A DNA stretch of 64,000 nucleotides. Source: Shewanella sp. KX20019 (GTDB lineage: Bacteria; Pseudomonadota; Gammaproteobacteria; Enterobacterales; Shewanellaceae). Below are positions 10,201-19,687 of this stretch, one piece after another; the stretch's first letter is position 1; every line of letters starts with the position of its first letter. The stretch is from assembly GCF_016757755.1 (NCBI RefSeq), contig NZ_CP068437.1:4650001-4714000 (forward strand), in the 5' to 3' direction. Below the pieces are notes generated by a model. The model had not been told where the DNA came from. It ran no database searches and worked only from the letters and a program-made list of their open reading frames with translations. The position numbers and the translations under genes were made by a program.

Positions 10201-13200
10201 TATACAGCCGGTACAAGTGTAGAGCTTGAAGGTGGCTTATTGGTCATCAATGAAGATGGCTCATACACCTTCACGCCAAATGACAACTGGAACGGCGACG
10301 TTCCTGTTATCACCTACACCACTAATACGGGATCTAGCGCAACATTAATTTTAAGCGTTAATCCAGTTGATGATACTGCACCGATTGGGAAAGACGATAA
10401 CGCCGAAGTCGATGAAGGCGCTCAAGTATTAATTAACGTCGCCAGCAATGACTCTGACAGTGAAAGTGGACTGGACTTAACCAGTATCGTCATCGTTAGC
10501 CAACCGGCTAACGGCACAATTACCGTCAATGATGATGGCACCGTCACTTATAACCATGATGGCAGCGATACCACTGATGATGTCTTCACTTACACCATCA
10601 ACGATGCTGAAGGCAACGTCTCCGAGCCGATCACCGTCAACGTCGATGTGAATGCCATCGATGATACTGCGCCGATTGGGAAAGACGATAACGCCGAAGT
10701 CGATGAAGGCGCTCAAGTATTAATTAACGTCGCCAGCAATGACTCTGACAGTGAAAGTGGACTGGACTTAACCAGTATCGTCATCGTTAGCCAACCGGCT
10801 AACGGCACAATTACCGTCAATGATGACGGCACCGTCACTTATAACCATGATGGCAGCGAAACCACTGATGATGTCTTCACTTACACCATCAACGATGCTG
10901 AAGGCAACGTCTCCGAACCGATCACCGTCAACGTCGATGTGAATGCCATCGATGATACTGCACCGATTGGGAAAGACGATAACGCCGAAGTCGATGAAGG
11001 CGCTCAAGTATTAATTAACGTCGCCAGCAATGACTCTGACAGTGAAAGTGGACTGGACTTAACCAGTATCGTCATCGTTAGCCAACCGGCTAACGGCACA
11101 ATTACCGTCAATGATGATGGCACCGTCACTTATAACCATGATGGCAGCGATACCACTGATGATGTCTTCACTTACACCATCAACGATGCTGAAGGCAACG
11201 TCTCCGAGCCGATCACCGTCAACGTCGATGTGAATGCCATCGATGATACTGCGCCGATTGGGAAAGACGATAACGCCGAAGTCGATGAAGGCGCTCAAGT
11301 ATTAATTAACGTCGCCAGCAATGACTCTGACAGTGAAAGTGGACTGGACTTAACCAGTATCGTCATCGTTAGCCAACCGGCTAACGGCACAATTACCGTC
11401 AATGATGACGGCACCGTCACTTATAACCATGATGGCAGCGAAACCACTGATGATGTCTTCACTTACACCATCAACGATGCTGAAGGCAACGTCTCCGAAC
11501 CGATCACCGTCAACGTCGATGTGAATGCCATCGATGATACTGCGCCGATTGGGAAAGACGATAACGCCGAAGTCGATGAAGGCGCTCAAGTATTAATTAA
11601 CGTCGCCAGCAATGACTCTGACAGTGAAAGTGGACTGGACTTAACCAGTATCGTCATCGTTAGCCAACCGGCTAACGGCACAATTACCGTCAATGATGAT
11701 GGCACCGTCACTTATAACCATGACGGCAGCGATACCACTGATGATGTCTTCACTTACACCATCAACGATGCTGAAGGCAACGTCTCCGAACCGATCACCG
11801 TCAACGTCGATGTGAATGCCATCGATGATACTGCACCGATTGGGAAAGACGATAACGCCGAAGTCGATGAAGGCGCTCAAGTATTAATTAACGTCGCCAG
11901 CAATGACTCTGACAGTGAAAGTGGACTGGACTTAACCAGTATCGTCATCGTTAGCCAACCGGCTAACGGCACTATTACCGTCAATGATGATGGCACCGTC
12001 ACTTATAACCATGATGGCAGCGATACCACTGATGATGTCTTCACTTACACCATCAACGATGCTGAAGGCAACGTCTCCGAGCCGATCACCGTCAACGTCG
12101 ATGTGAATGCCATCGATGATACTGCACCGATTGGGAAAGACGATAACGCCGAAGTCGATGAAGGCGCTCAAGTATTAATTAACGTCGCCAGCAATGACTC
12201 TGACAGTGAAAGTGGACTGGACTTAACCAGTATCGTCATCGTTAGCCAACCGGCTAACGGCACAATTACCGTCAATGATGATGGCACCGTCACTTATAAC
12301 CATGATGGCAGCGATACCACTGATGATGTCTTCACTTACACCATCAACGATGCTGAAGGCAACGTCTCCGAGCCGATCACCGTCAACGTCGATGTGAATG
12401 CCATCGATGATACTGCGCCGATTGGCAAAGACGATAACGCCGAAGTCGATGAAGGCGCTCAAGTAGTAATTAACGTCGCCAGCAATGACTCTGACAGCGA
12501 AAGTGGACTGAACTTAGCCAGTATCGTCATCGTGAGCCAACCGGCTAACGGCACGATTACCGTCAATGATGACGGCACCGTCACTTATCACCATGATGGC
12601 AGCGAAACCACTGATGATGTCTTCACTTACACCATTAAAGATGCTGAAGGCAACGTCTCCGAGGAGATCACCGTCACCATTACGGTTAATGGGACCAATG
12701 ACGATCCAACGATTACATCAACTACCAACATTCGAGTCTCTGAAGAAGGCCTTACCGATGGCCTCATTGACGACGATGGCAATACAGATACAACAGACTC
12801 TGTGACTGCTAGCGGTACAATCACTATCGAAGATGTTGACAGTGATGCACTCACTGTTGCTCTTAGCGGTCCAGCGGGTCTTACCTCTGGTGGAGAAACC
12901 GTGCACTGGTCATGGGATATTCCAGCAGCAGGAACCTTAACCGGATACATAGGCACTCCAGGCACTGATTCTTATCAAGCAGTGATGACAGTGCTACTTT
13001 CACCTCCTGATGGAGGAGACTCTGGAGACTGGAGTTACGATGTCACCTTGCTCGCTCCTGTCGACCACACGGATACAACGAGTGAAGACAACCTATCTTT
13101 GAACTTCGGGATAGATGTTGATGATGGCAATGGTGGCACAACCGATGGCAACTTCAATGTCATTATTGAAGATGATGCGCCGGAAGCACAGATTGATAAT

Positions 13201-16200
13201 CTTGTAACTCTGAATACTAGCGGTAACTACACAGGTCACCTTACTGTTCAAGGTGCAGACAGCGACTACTCGGCAGATTTAACTGTCAATGTCACAGGCT
13301 GGAGTGATGTTACTGGTAGCGAAATGTATTTCGCTGACTCCGGTATTACTACTGGTGGCGATACTATTTATTACTATGTCAATCCAGACAATCCTGATGT
13401 GATGATTGCTTATACCAGTAATACCTTCGCTGAGTATGGAGCTGACGGTGCAGAGCAGTCTTTAGTGTTTACTCTGTCTATTGATCCAAACTCTGGTGAA
13501 TACACACTCGATCTTCAACAGCCTATCACTAACGTTATTGCTACAGATGCAGATTTAACAGGAACTATACCTGGCGGTAACGATGAAGATCTATTTATCC
13601 TCTTGCAGGGTAGCGTCGTTAGCGAAGTCGATGCTGATGATGTCGTTCATTGCTCTATTACCGCCAGAGATCAAAATGGCGAAGGAGCTCCCGTCAATAC
13701 CAGCCCTAATGGGATCGGAGTAGGAACAGGCAAAGATATTGGCGACGGTGAGGCATTAATTTTAACATTTAGCGAACCAGTAACTAATAGTTTAAACCTT
13801 ACACTTAGTACTAATAACGGTAATGAATATACAGGCACTGCAACATTCGATGTTTCAGGGTTAGATGCGAATGGCGTCATAACTGAATTTACCTTTACAG
13901 GTACCAGTGCAGAGTTTGCAGATCATCTATCAAGCCACCCATCAATGGTTGAAATAAACCTTATCGAGCTCTCAACAGCAAGTGACGGTTCTGATTTCAA
14001 CCTTAAATCAATAAATACCGAAACAATTATTACCGATGAGTTGGGCACAACACTTGATTTTAATGTCGATATCATCGACCGCGATGGTGATATAGATAGT
14101 GATAATGAGTTTAGCATTACTTTAAATGCTCCATCGGCCCTAAATGCTGTAACGCCTTATGCTTACGCTAGCTTAAATGAAGCAAGCCTTCTTTCCGGTG
14201 CTGCCGACAATGACACTGAAACATTGTTGTTTAAAGCGGGCGAGAATGAGCTTAATAACTTTAATTTTGGCGATGTTAATAACATTTCAGTACAAGGCAT
14301 TCGCCAACCAATGGAATGGCGTATTGAGGACGGTAAGCTTATTGGTTATATGAAGGGCCGCGGGGATCTTCTAAAGTTAGCATTAGATTGGGATTCGATT
14401 GCCGCTGGTCAACAAGGTGCTGTCGTTCTCGATGCTGAATTGCTTGGTAAGCTGCCTCATAACATTGACGTTGATAATCTATTGATTACTGGCATCGAAG
14501 TCATTGCTACCGATAGCTCTGGTCAAGCTGTACAGTCTAGCGTGACTGTAAATGTTGCCGATCATAACTTTACTCCTGAGTTTTTATCTGGAACGGACAC
14601 CGAAAGCTCTGCTATCAATCAAGATATTTATACATTCTCAGTTAGTGAAGACAACTTAAGCTCAGGCACCATAGTCGGCGCTGTAGTCGCACATGATGCC
14701 GACACTGGAGGCTCCCTTAGCTATAGTTTTGCAGATGGCTCTCTAGTCAATGGCCAGTTTACGATCGATGCTACCACGGGCGAAATAACACTCAACCAGG
14801 ACATTAGCTCCGCAGGAACGAGTCACCACACAGTTAATGTTTTAGTCACAGATGAAAGTAACCTAACCGATACTGCTGTTGTTAATATCGAGCTGACCAA
14901 TGTAAACGAGCCACCCGTTGCAACAGATGATTACTTTGGTATTGGTCTTAATAGTCAATATTACAGTTACAACGAAGATACAGACGGTGGCAATCTTTCG
15001 ACAGTCACTCAAGTACGAAATTTCATTAATAGCAATGCAGCTGATGCGACATTCGTAGCGACTACACTTAGCTATGCTTTGGGGGGCGGAAACCTCGGGA
15101 CGGGAACAAGCCTGCAAGACTTCTTAGGTGACGATGCCGCCAGCCTAAGTAACGACCCAGATGACAGCTCTGACGCCATCTTGCACATGCAAGGTACAGT
15201 GCTACTTAATGTTGGAACTTATGGCCTAAAAGTAACGGCTGATGATGGCTACTCTGTTATTATTGATGGGGTAGTGGTTGCAGAGGTCTCCTATAATCAA
15301 TCTTCAAATATCCGTTATCCTGGTGAAAGTGGTCATATTTATTTCGATATTACTGACGCTGGCGCTCACTCTATAGAAATTATCTATTGGGATCAGGGGG
15401 GAGCCTACAAACTTGATATTGAACTAGGTGAATTTGATCAAAGTAATCAGCAGATTGGTGGCTACACACCTTTAGGTGAGCACATTACAACCAACGGTAT
15501 TGTCGTACTAGAGGATACACCATTCACCTTCAACGCTGACGCTATTCTTTCAAATGATACAGACCCAGATGGCGATATATTATCAATTATAAGCGTAGGT
15601 AACGCTCAGAACGGCACCGTTACTCTAGACGCTGATGGTAACGTACTGTTTACGCCTGATATTGGCTATACCGGTTCTGCGAGCTATGAGTATACAATTC
15701 AAGATCCTGCTGGCTTGACTGACACAGCCACTGTCTACTTTGATATATTGCCTACTCGAGATTATAGCTTTGTATCAGGAACCGACGGTGATAATGACAT
15801 CCAAGGCGGTGACGATCATGACATCATTGTCAGCGATACAGCTGGCCTACAAATTATTCCAGGTGAAGACTATAATCTAGCCTTTATTCTTGATTCATCT
15901 GGCAGTATGAGCGGTCAAATTGCAGAAGCTAAACTACAATTAGCCAGTGTGTTTAATACGCTGTTTAACAGTGCTAACGGTGAGCAAGCAGGCACGGTTA
16001 ATGTACTATTCGTTGATTTTGCACACAATACAAAAACCAGTATTTCAGTTGACCTGTCAAACGGCGACACACAGGCTGCACTCGATCAACTGCTAGCGGC
16101 TTTAGCCAATGTTACTGCTAACTATACAACTAACTATGAAGCCTCTTTCGAAAGTGCTATCGAGTGGTTTGATAGCGCTGGAATTGCGGGTAACGGCGCG

Positions 16201-17418
16201 ACAAATCAAACCTTCTTCATTACTGACGGTCAACCAACTACTAACACCAATAATGAAATAGACACGCTTTACGTGGGATACGATAGCGTAACAGGTAACT
16301 TTATGACTTTAAATGAGGTGCTTGCAGCTAAGTCATATAGCTACGGTGATGAAGTTACGCTCAACGGAAAAGTCCTCATTGATACTGATGGTAACGTCTA
16401 TTCAGTCTATACCGATGTCCATGAAGCTATTGGTCAGCTCGTTATGCGAGGTGGTAACTTGTCATATAACGATAATGACAATGATTCAGCTCTACATCAA
16501 TTTAGCCTGCTTAATGCGGTTTCAATTGTCAACGCTATCGGTATCGGTAATGGCGTAACCACTGAAGTCTTAGAACTATACGATACCGATGGCAATGTTC
16601 AAGCCGCTATCGACGTAAGCGATTTGGCCAGCGTAATTTTAGGCTCTGAAGTATTACTTAACCAAGGTCAAGATGACTCTTTGGGCGAAGAAGGTAATGA
16701 CATTATCTTCGGAGATTTAGTTCAACTAGAAAACACCAGCGGCCAAGGATTTACTGCACTGCAAAATTACGTTTCAGCTAAAACTGGAGTTGAGACAGGC
16801 AACATTTCACTGCAAGATATTCACAGCTATATTTCCACTCATGTTGATGAATTTGATAATGCTGATGTTAATGATGGTGCAGATACGCTCTCCGGCGGTG
16901 AAGGCAATGACATCCTCTTTGGCCAAGGCGGCAACGACACACTGATTGGTGGCACAGGTGAAGACACCATGATTGGCGGCCTTGGCGAAGACACTATGAC
17001 GGGTGGAGAAGGTGAAGATACATTTGTTTGGAGTGCAGGTTCCGTCGATGGTGCAGATACAACCGACCACATTACCGACTTCGATATCGCAGAAGATAAA
17101 CTAGATCTCAGTGATATTCTGCAAGGCGATAACGCTAATGAACTGAGTCAATATATCAATTTCACTGATATAGGAGGCTCTACCAGCATAAATATCGATA
17201 CCGACCAAAATGGCAGTTTTGATCAACACATAGTACTAGATGGTGTAGACCTTTCTCTGCTTGGCGACACATCTGAAGAGATTATTAGCAGTCTATTAGG
17301 CGACAATGGCGATGGGCCACTCATTGTAAGCAATACTCAAGGGGAGACCTTAATTATTGATTCAAGTGACCAGTCCCCCCACGATTTAGATATCAATGGA
17401 GTATTGAATTCGCTGTAG
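7246..17418 (+). CDS. bpfA: Giant RTX biofilm adhesin (BpfA/LapA type)
   Basis: A 3390-aa surface adhesin beside its own exporter. Start ATG has a good AGGGAG site 7 nt upstream. Residues 1-100 are the retention domain; D103-T-A-A-G107 is the predicted LapG-type cut site (A105/A106). Then follow Calx-beta-like segments (about 497-620 and 643-735), two related Ig/cadherin-like units (about 845-1040), eight 97-aa tandem repeats (residues 1042-1817), more diverged domains, a cadherin-like domain (about 2445-2555), a PA14-like domain (about 2563-2729), a von Willebrand A domain with the MIDAS motif DSSGS (from about 2875), RTX nonapeptides (about 3209-3262) and a C-terminal type I secretion signal. 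PA14 and vWA domains at the tip of such adhesins are known to bind sugars or surfaces. The family keeps bacteria attached until LapG-type cleavage. It corresponds to the Shewanella bpfA product by architecture and by the downstream gene order. Confidence 0.93.
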   Translation: MKSILTTQTGHIQKITGTVTANINGNVNNVVNGEFIPAGTNLSIDDNSFVELRLEDGSIMSSDSENTATPVDESLANNQDILSEIEEIQALIASDDDPTEGPDTAAGTQAGSEGTSGHVSIARGGSETLANSGFDTAGQNSDTQIASLAIDNETQNTDIENNFLVAQFTDNFVNGVAYTTSSGISGFTGDMGAPGSFAYLPGDTITFSVGNVTVATFSADAIQGTILFLQDIAGTSLADSNLNYVENMAIFLQALDSDLSDGNNDGLLQTNSGSLNLDTSYATNINIVLAVHQALANYIDPTTGEPLNIATAGKEMLSLVLAELGIVFTRDSERSPDEQNVFESLAMEHVADTIADLAGDRAPDATDERTADILDVPGGLVTYNYNELEGRITFSADDLLAGATGHQVTTDNLVVKNVQLNAEFADIGTLVDLGDGNYAIILNEGITQYDLEGLSLDYRVEDWTAFREITSQTQDQYKSHLSADIPDVFEHDGFNQFTLDSELVFDQDSALEITFTSELLSEQFGIPIAEYADDYIVPIEYSNDGGVTWQTMTVTSVDYSGSIPRPVFGFVLGAGDSSVMIRIPIFDDAQIEPTEYFRAVVSGDNVYDETLQFAIFDNDTAASDLPLINIDYAIAVEGMESAVFTLSLSEASTETITVNYSSEELSALFGEDFINVSGTVTFLPGQTTAYITVPIVDDLIVENNPNPEFALINLTDPVNAALADSQGTLRIFDNDSPINANATIDLNPITGDNVVTNDEGQQTVTITGTVTADAAITIGIVVITINGTNYQTLMNADGTFSITVAGSELILDADTIVDAIVYGFGDNGERAEATTTENYDLETVLQNDSQTIAEDAVAIGNVLDNDTDLDDQLSVISFEVDGEIVDAGTTVELDGGTLIINEDGSYIFTPNDNWNGDVPIITYTTNTGSSATLTLEVTPVDDPSIVNNDSNTIDENEVAIGNVLDNDSDIDNDLTVTRFEVNGESYTAGTSVELEGGLLVINEDGSYTFTPNDNWNGDVPVITYTTNTGSSATLILSVNPVDDTAPIGKDDNAEVDEGAQVLINVASNDSDSESGLDLTSIVIVSQPANGTITVNDDGTVTYNHDGSDTTDDVFTYTINDAEGNVSEPITVNVDVNAIDDTAPIGKDDNAEVDEGAQVLINVASNDSDSESGLDLTSIVIVSQPANGTITVNDDGTVTYNHDGSETTDDVFTYTINDAEGNVSEPITVNVDVNAIDDTAPIGKDDNAEVDEGAQVLINVASNDSDSESGLDLTSIVIVSQPANGTITVNDDGTVTYNHDGSDTTDDVFTYTINDAEGNVSEPITVNVDVNAIDDTAPIGKDDNAEVDEGAQVLINVASNDSDSESGLDLTSIVIVSQPANGTITVNDDGTVTYNHDGSETTDDVFTYTINDAEGNVSEPITVNVDVNAIDDTAPIGKDDNAEVDEGAQVLINVASNDSDSESGLDLTSIVIVSQPANGTITVNDDGTVTYNHDGSDTTDDVFTYTINDAEGNVSEPITVNVDVNAIDDTAPIGKDDNAEVDEGAQVLINVASNDSDSESGLDLTSIVIVSQPANGTITVNDDGTVTYNHDGSDTTDDVFTYTINDAEGNVSEPITVNVDVNAIDDTAPIGKDDNAEVDEGAQVLINVASNDSDSESGLDLTSIVIVSQPANGTITVNDDGTVTYNHDGSDTTDDVFTYTINDAEGNVSEPITVNVDVNAIDDTAPIGKDDNAEVDEGAQVVINVASNDSDSESGLNLASIVIVSQPANGTITVNDDGTVTYHHDGSETTDDVFTYTIKDAEGNVSEEITVTITVNGTNDDPTITSTTNIRVSEEGLTDGLIDDDGNTDTTDSVTASGTITIEDVDSDALTVALSGPAGLTSGGETVHWSWDIPAAGTLTGYIGTPGTDSYQAVMTVLLSPPDGGDSGDWSYDVTLLAPVDHTDTTSEDNLSLNFGIDVDDGNGGTTDGNFNVIIEDDAPEAQIDNLVTLNTSGNYTGHLTVQGADSDYSADLTVNVTGWSDVTGSEMYFADSGITTGGDTIYYYVNPDNPDVMIAYTSNTFAEYGADGAEQSLVFTLSIDPNSGEYTLDLQQPITNVIATDADLTGTIPGGNDEDLFILLQGSVVSEVDADDVVHCSITARDQNGEGAPVNTSPNGIGVGTGKDIGDGEALILTFSEPVTNSLNLTLSTNNGNEYTGTATFDVSGLDANGVITEFTFTGTSAEFADHLSSHPSMVEINLIELSTASDGSDFNLKSINTETIITDELGTTLDFNVDIIDRDGDIDSDNEFSITLNAPSALNAVTPYAYASLNEASLLSGAADNDTETLLFKAGENELNNFNFGDVNNISVQGIRQPMEWRIEDGKLIGYMKGRGDLLKLALDWDSIAAGQQGAVVLDAELLGKLPHNIDVDNLLITGIEVIATDSSGQAVQSSVTVNVADHNFTPEFLSGTDTESSAINQDIYTFSVSEDNLSSGTIVGAVVAHDADTGGSLSYSFADGSLVNGQFTIDATTGEITLNQDISSAGTSHHTVNVLVTDESNLTDTAVVNIELTNVNEPPVATDDYFGIGLNSQYYSYNEDTDGGNLSTVTQVRNFINSNAADATFVATTLSYALGGGNLGTGTSLQDFLGDDAASLSNDPDDSSDAILHMQGTVLLNVGTYGLKVTADDGYSVIIDGVVVAEVSYNQSSNIRYPGESGHIYFDITDAGAHSIEIIYWDQGGAYKLDIELGEFDQSNQQIGGYTPLGEHITTNGIVVLEDTPFTFNADAILSNDTDPDGDILSIISVGNAQNGTVTLDADGNVLFTPDIGYTGSASYEYTIQDPAGLTDTATVYFDILPTRDYSFVSGTDGDNDIQGGDDHDIIVSDTAGLQIIPGEDYNLAFILDSSGSMSGQIAEAKLQLASVFNTLFNSANGEQAGTVNVLFVDFAHNTKTSISVDLSNGDTQAALDQLLAALANVTANYTTNYEASFESAIEWFDSAGIAGNGATNQTFFITDGQPTTNTNNEIDTLYVGYDSVTGNFMTLNEVLAAKSYSYGDEVTLNGKVLIDTDGNVYSVYTDVHEAIGQLVMRGGNLSYNDNDNDSALHQFSLLNAVSIVNAIGIGNGVTTEVLELYDTDGNVQAAIDVSDLASVILGSEVLLNQGQDDSLGEEGNDIIFGDLVQLENTSGQGFTALQNYVSAKTGVETGNISLQDIHSYISTHVDEFDNADVNDGADTLSGGEGNDILFGQGGNDTLIGGTGEDTMIGGLGEDTMTGGEGEDTFVWSAGSVDGADTTDHITDFDIAEDKLDLSDILQGDNANELSQYINFTDIGGSTSINIDTDQNGSFDQHIVLDGVDLSLLGDTSEEIISSLLGDNGDGPLIVSNTQGETLIIDSSDQSPHDLDINGVLNSL
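10369..12696 (+). repeat. Eight tandem 291-bp coding repeats in bpfA
   Basis: Units begin at 10369, 10660, 10951, 11242, 11533, 11824, 12115 and 12406, each 97 codons starting DDTAPIGKDD. Copies 1/3 and 2/4 share diagnostic bases (GSDTT versus GSETT, GAGCCG versus GAACCG, GCA versus GCG), suggesting a duplicated two-unit block of 582 bp. Copy 8 is the most diverged and grades into the next domain. Confidence 0.95.
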
Positions 17419-17437
17419 TGAATAGGGCTAAATCTTA

Positions 17438-17460
17438 AGGGGCGTGGCAAACACGCCCCT
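17438..17460 (+). terminator. Stem-loop between bpfA and the exporter genes
   Basis: A perfect 9-bp GC-rich stem (AGGGGCGTG/CACGCCCCT) with a 5-nt loop lies 19 nt after the bpfA stop. No T run follows on the plus strand, so it is more likely a partial terminator or an RNA-stabilising hairpin that lowers exporter expression relative to the adhesin. Confidence 0.5.
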
Positions 17461-17509
17461 CATGTCCGATACTAATATAATAATAAAATCTAAAGGATAG
17501 CTATCCCAC

Positions 17510-19687
17510 GTGACCGTTTCAGCTTCTAAGAAAACTGAGCAATGGACTATTTCGGCTTCTCAGCGCGTAATTGTTGACCCATTGTTAGACAGTTTAGTTT
17601 TACTTACTGAACATTTCGGCAGCCCTTGCTCCTGCGATTCTTTGGCGGCAGGCCTTCCCATGCAAGGCCATGTAATGACACCTGAGCTGCTACCTCAAGC
17701 AGCTGCCCGAGCGGGATTAGCAGCAAAGCTGTCTCGTAAGGGGCTGAATGAAATAACACCAATCTTACTGCCTTGCATATTGCTCCTTAAAGATAAAAAG
17801 GCCTGCCTACTTCGAGAGCTTGATATTGAGCAAGATAGAGCCATCATTCAGCTGCCGGAGACTGGTGGTGAAGAAATACTATCCATTGAAGAGCTCGAAG
17901 CCATTTATGTGGGTTACCTGTTTCTGGTTAAACAGGAGTATCGTGGTGACATGGGCTTTGATGTCCATCTTCATGAGAACAAATCTCACTGGTTATTGCA
18001 GACACTCAAAGACTCAGCTCCCATCTATCGCGACGCCTTAATCGCATCGGTATTAGTCAATTTGTTTGCACTTGTGTCGCCATTATTCATCATGAATGTG
18101 TACGACAAGGTCGTGCCAAACCTAGCATTTGACTCTTTATGGGTATTAGCGATCGGTGCCGGAATAGCCTACATATTTGACTTAGTGATGCGTCAATTGC
18201 GTAGTTACCTGATAGATGTCGCCGGCAAGAAAGTCGATATTATCGTCTCCTCGCAGCTGTTCGAAAAAGCCGTTGGTATCCCATTGGAAAAGCGCTCGCC
18301 TAGTGTTGGTGGCATGGCCAAGCAGCTTGGCGAATTTGACAGCATTCGAGATATCCTGACGTCTGCAACCATCACCACCTTAGTAGATCTTCCTTTTGCC
18401 CTGTTCTTTTTAACGATTATCTATCTAGTCGCTGGCGATCTGGCACTTATCCCTCTAGTAGGTGGTTTTATTATCATAGTTTATACCTTGATTATGCAGC
18501 CAAAACTAAAAGCTGCAATAGAGGAAAGTAATAAGTTTTCAGGTTTAAAACATGGTCACTTAATCGAGTCACTTTCTTCATTAGAGTCGATCAAATCTAG
18601 CGGTGCCGAAGGGTTAGTGCAAAAAAGCTGGCAGCAGATGATTGGCCATACCGCTAGCTGGCAGTTGAAATCGAAAAAGATCTCGACGTCAGTGACTAAT
18701 GTTGCGACATTTGTGGTGCAATCATCTGTAATTTTTGTCGTAATATTAGGTGTTTACCGTGTCGCTGACAATGAGATATCCATGGGTGGTATCATTGCGG
18801 CCGTTATCTTATCTAGTCGCGCAATATCCCCGATGGCGCAGTTAGCAGGATTAATGACACGAGGTAACCAAACTGCCAGTGCACTGCGTCAACTTAATGA
18901 AATAATGGCTCAAGAGAGTGAGTTTGAGAACAAAGGGCATCTAGTCAGCAGGCAGCGACTACAAGGTCAGATTAATGCGGATCACTTAGCGTTTAGCTAT
19001 CCAAATTCAGAACGGCCAATACTTCATCCATTATCAATAAAAATTGAACCTGGCGAACGAGTTGCGATAATAGGTCGTAATGGTTCAGGAAAGAGCACCT
19101 TAGCTAAAGTACTTGTCGGACTTTTTCAGCCGAGCAAAGGCAGCCTAACCTATGATGGTCTCGATTCTGCGCAAATACACCCAAGTGATCTTAGACGTAA
19201 TTTTGGTTATCTGCCGCAGGATATTACCCTGTTTCACGGCACTATCCGCGACAACATCCTCTTTGGAACGCGACAAGTAACCGAGCATCAACTGATCAGG
19301 GCCGTACAGTTATCAGGGGTTAACTTGTTTACCAATCTAGAATCCGAAGGGCTCGATCAACAAGTGGGAGAAGGAGGACGAGAGCTCTCTCGTGGCCAAC
19401 GACAGACCATCGCCTTAGCACGCGCAACACTAAATGATCCCCCGGTATTACTAATGGATGAGCCGACAGCCAGTTTGGATGCTAGAGCCGAAAAGCAGTT
19501 CATTCAATCGATGCACAATGTCAGTAAAGATCGCACCTTACTACTGATTACTCACAAGATGCACTTATTGAATTTAGTAGACCGCATCATCGTATTAGAT
19601 CGCGGCCGCATTGTTGCCGATGGCGCCAAGGCAGATGTACTGAAAAAGCTTAATGAAGGTTTGCTTGCAGGAGCTGTAAATAAATGA
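17510..19687 (+). CDS. lapB: Type I secretion ABC transporter (LapB-like)
   Basis: A 725-aa inner-membrane ABC exporter, the ATP-driven part of the adhesin secretion machine. The N-terminal ~130 residues form a C39-like domain without a clear catalytic Cys motif, as in RTX exporters that do not cleave their substrate. A membrane domain follows (about residues 165-450). The ATPase domain has Walker A G522-RNGSGKST, signature LSRGQ at 626-630 and Walker B LLMDE ending at D650-E651. The start is a GTG with AAGGA about 12 nt upstream. It overlaps the next gene by 4 nt (ATGA), so translation is probably coupled. The symbol follows the Pseudomonas lap nomenclature; Shewanella loci use agg names for these transport genes. 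Confidence 0.93.
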   Translation: MTVSASKKTEQWTISASQRVIVDPLLDSLVLLTEHFGSPCSCDSLAAGLPMQGHVMTPELLPQAAARAGLAAKLSRKGLNEITPILLPCILLLKDKKACLLRELDIEQDRAIIQLPETGGEEILSIEELEAIYVGYLFLVKQEYRGDMGFDVHLHENKSHWLLQTLKDSAPIYRDALIASVLVNLFALVSPLFIMNVYDKVVPNLAFDSLWVLAIGAGIAYIFDLVMRQLRSYLIDVAGKKVDIIVSSQLFEKAVGIPLEKRSPSVGGMAKQLGEFDSIRDILTSATITTLVDLPFALFFLTIIYLVAGDLALIPLVGGFIIIVYTLIMQPKLKAAIEESNKFSGLKHGHLIESLSSLESIKSSGAEGLVQKSWQQMIGHTASWQLKSKKISTSVTNVATFVVQSSVIFVVILGVYRVADNEISMGGIIAAVILSSRAISPMAQLAGLMTRGNQTASALRQLNEIMAQESEFENKGHLVSRQRLQGQINADHLAFSYPNSERPILHPLSIKIEPGERVAIIGRNGSGKSTLAKVLVGLFQPSKGSLTYDGLDSAQIHPSDLRRNFGYLPQDITLFHGTIRDNILFGTRQVTEHQLIRAVQLSGVNLFTNLESEGLDQQVGEGGRELSRGQRQTIALARATLNDPPVLLMDEPTASLDARAEKQFIQSMHNVSKDRTLLLITHKMHLLNLVDRIIVLDRGRIVADGAKADVLKKLNEGLLAGAVNK

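Noticed and set aside
10477..12462. Seven 79-aa minus-strand ORFs at 291-bp spacing
   Set aside because: Antisense shadows of the bpfA repeats, with no start signals of their own.
10369..12696. CRISPR array
   Set aside because: The regular repeats are 291 bp, coding, and contiguous without spacers.
12627..12965. 112-aa minus-strand ORF inside bpfA
   Set aside because: Lies opposite a well-supported coding frame, has unusual composition (Pro/Ser/Val) and no recognisable domain.
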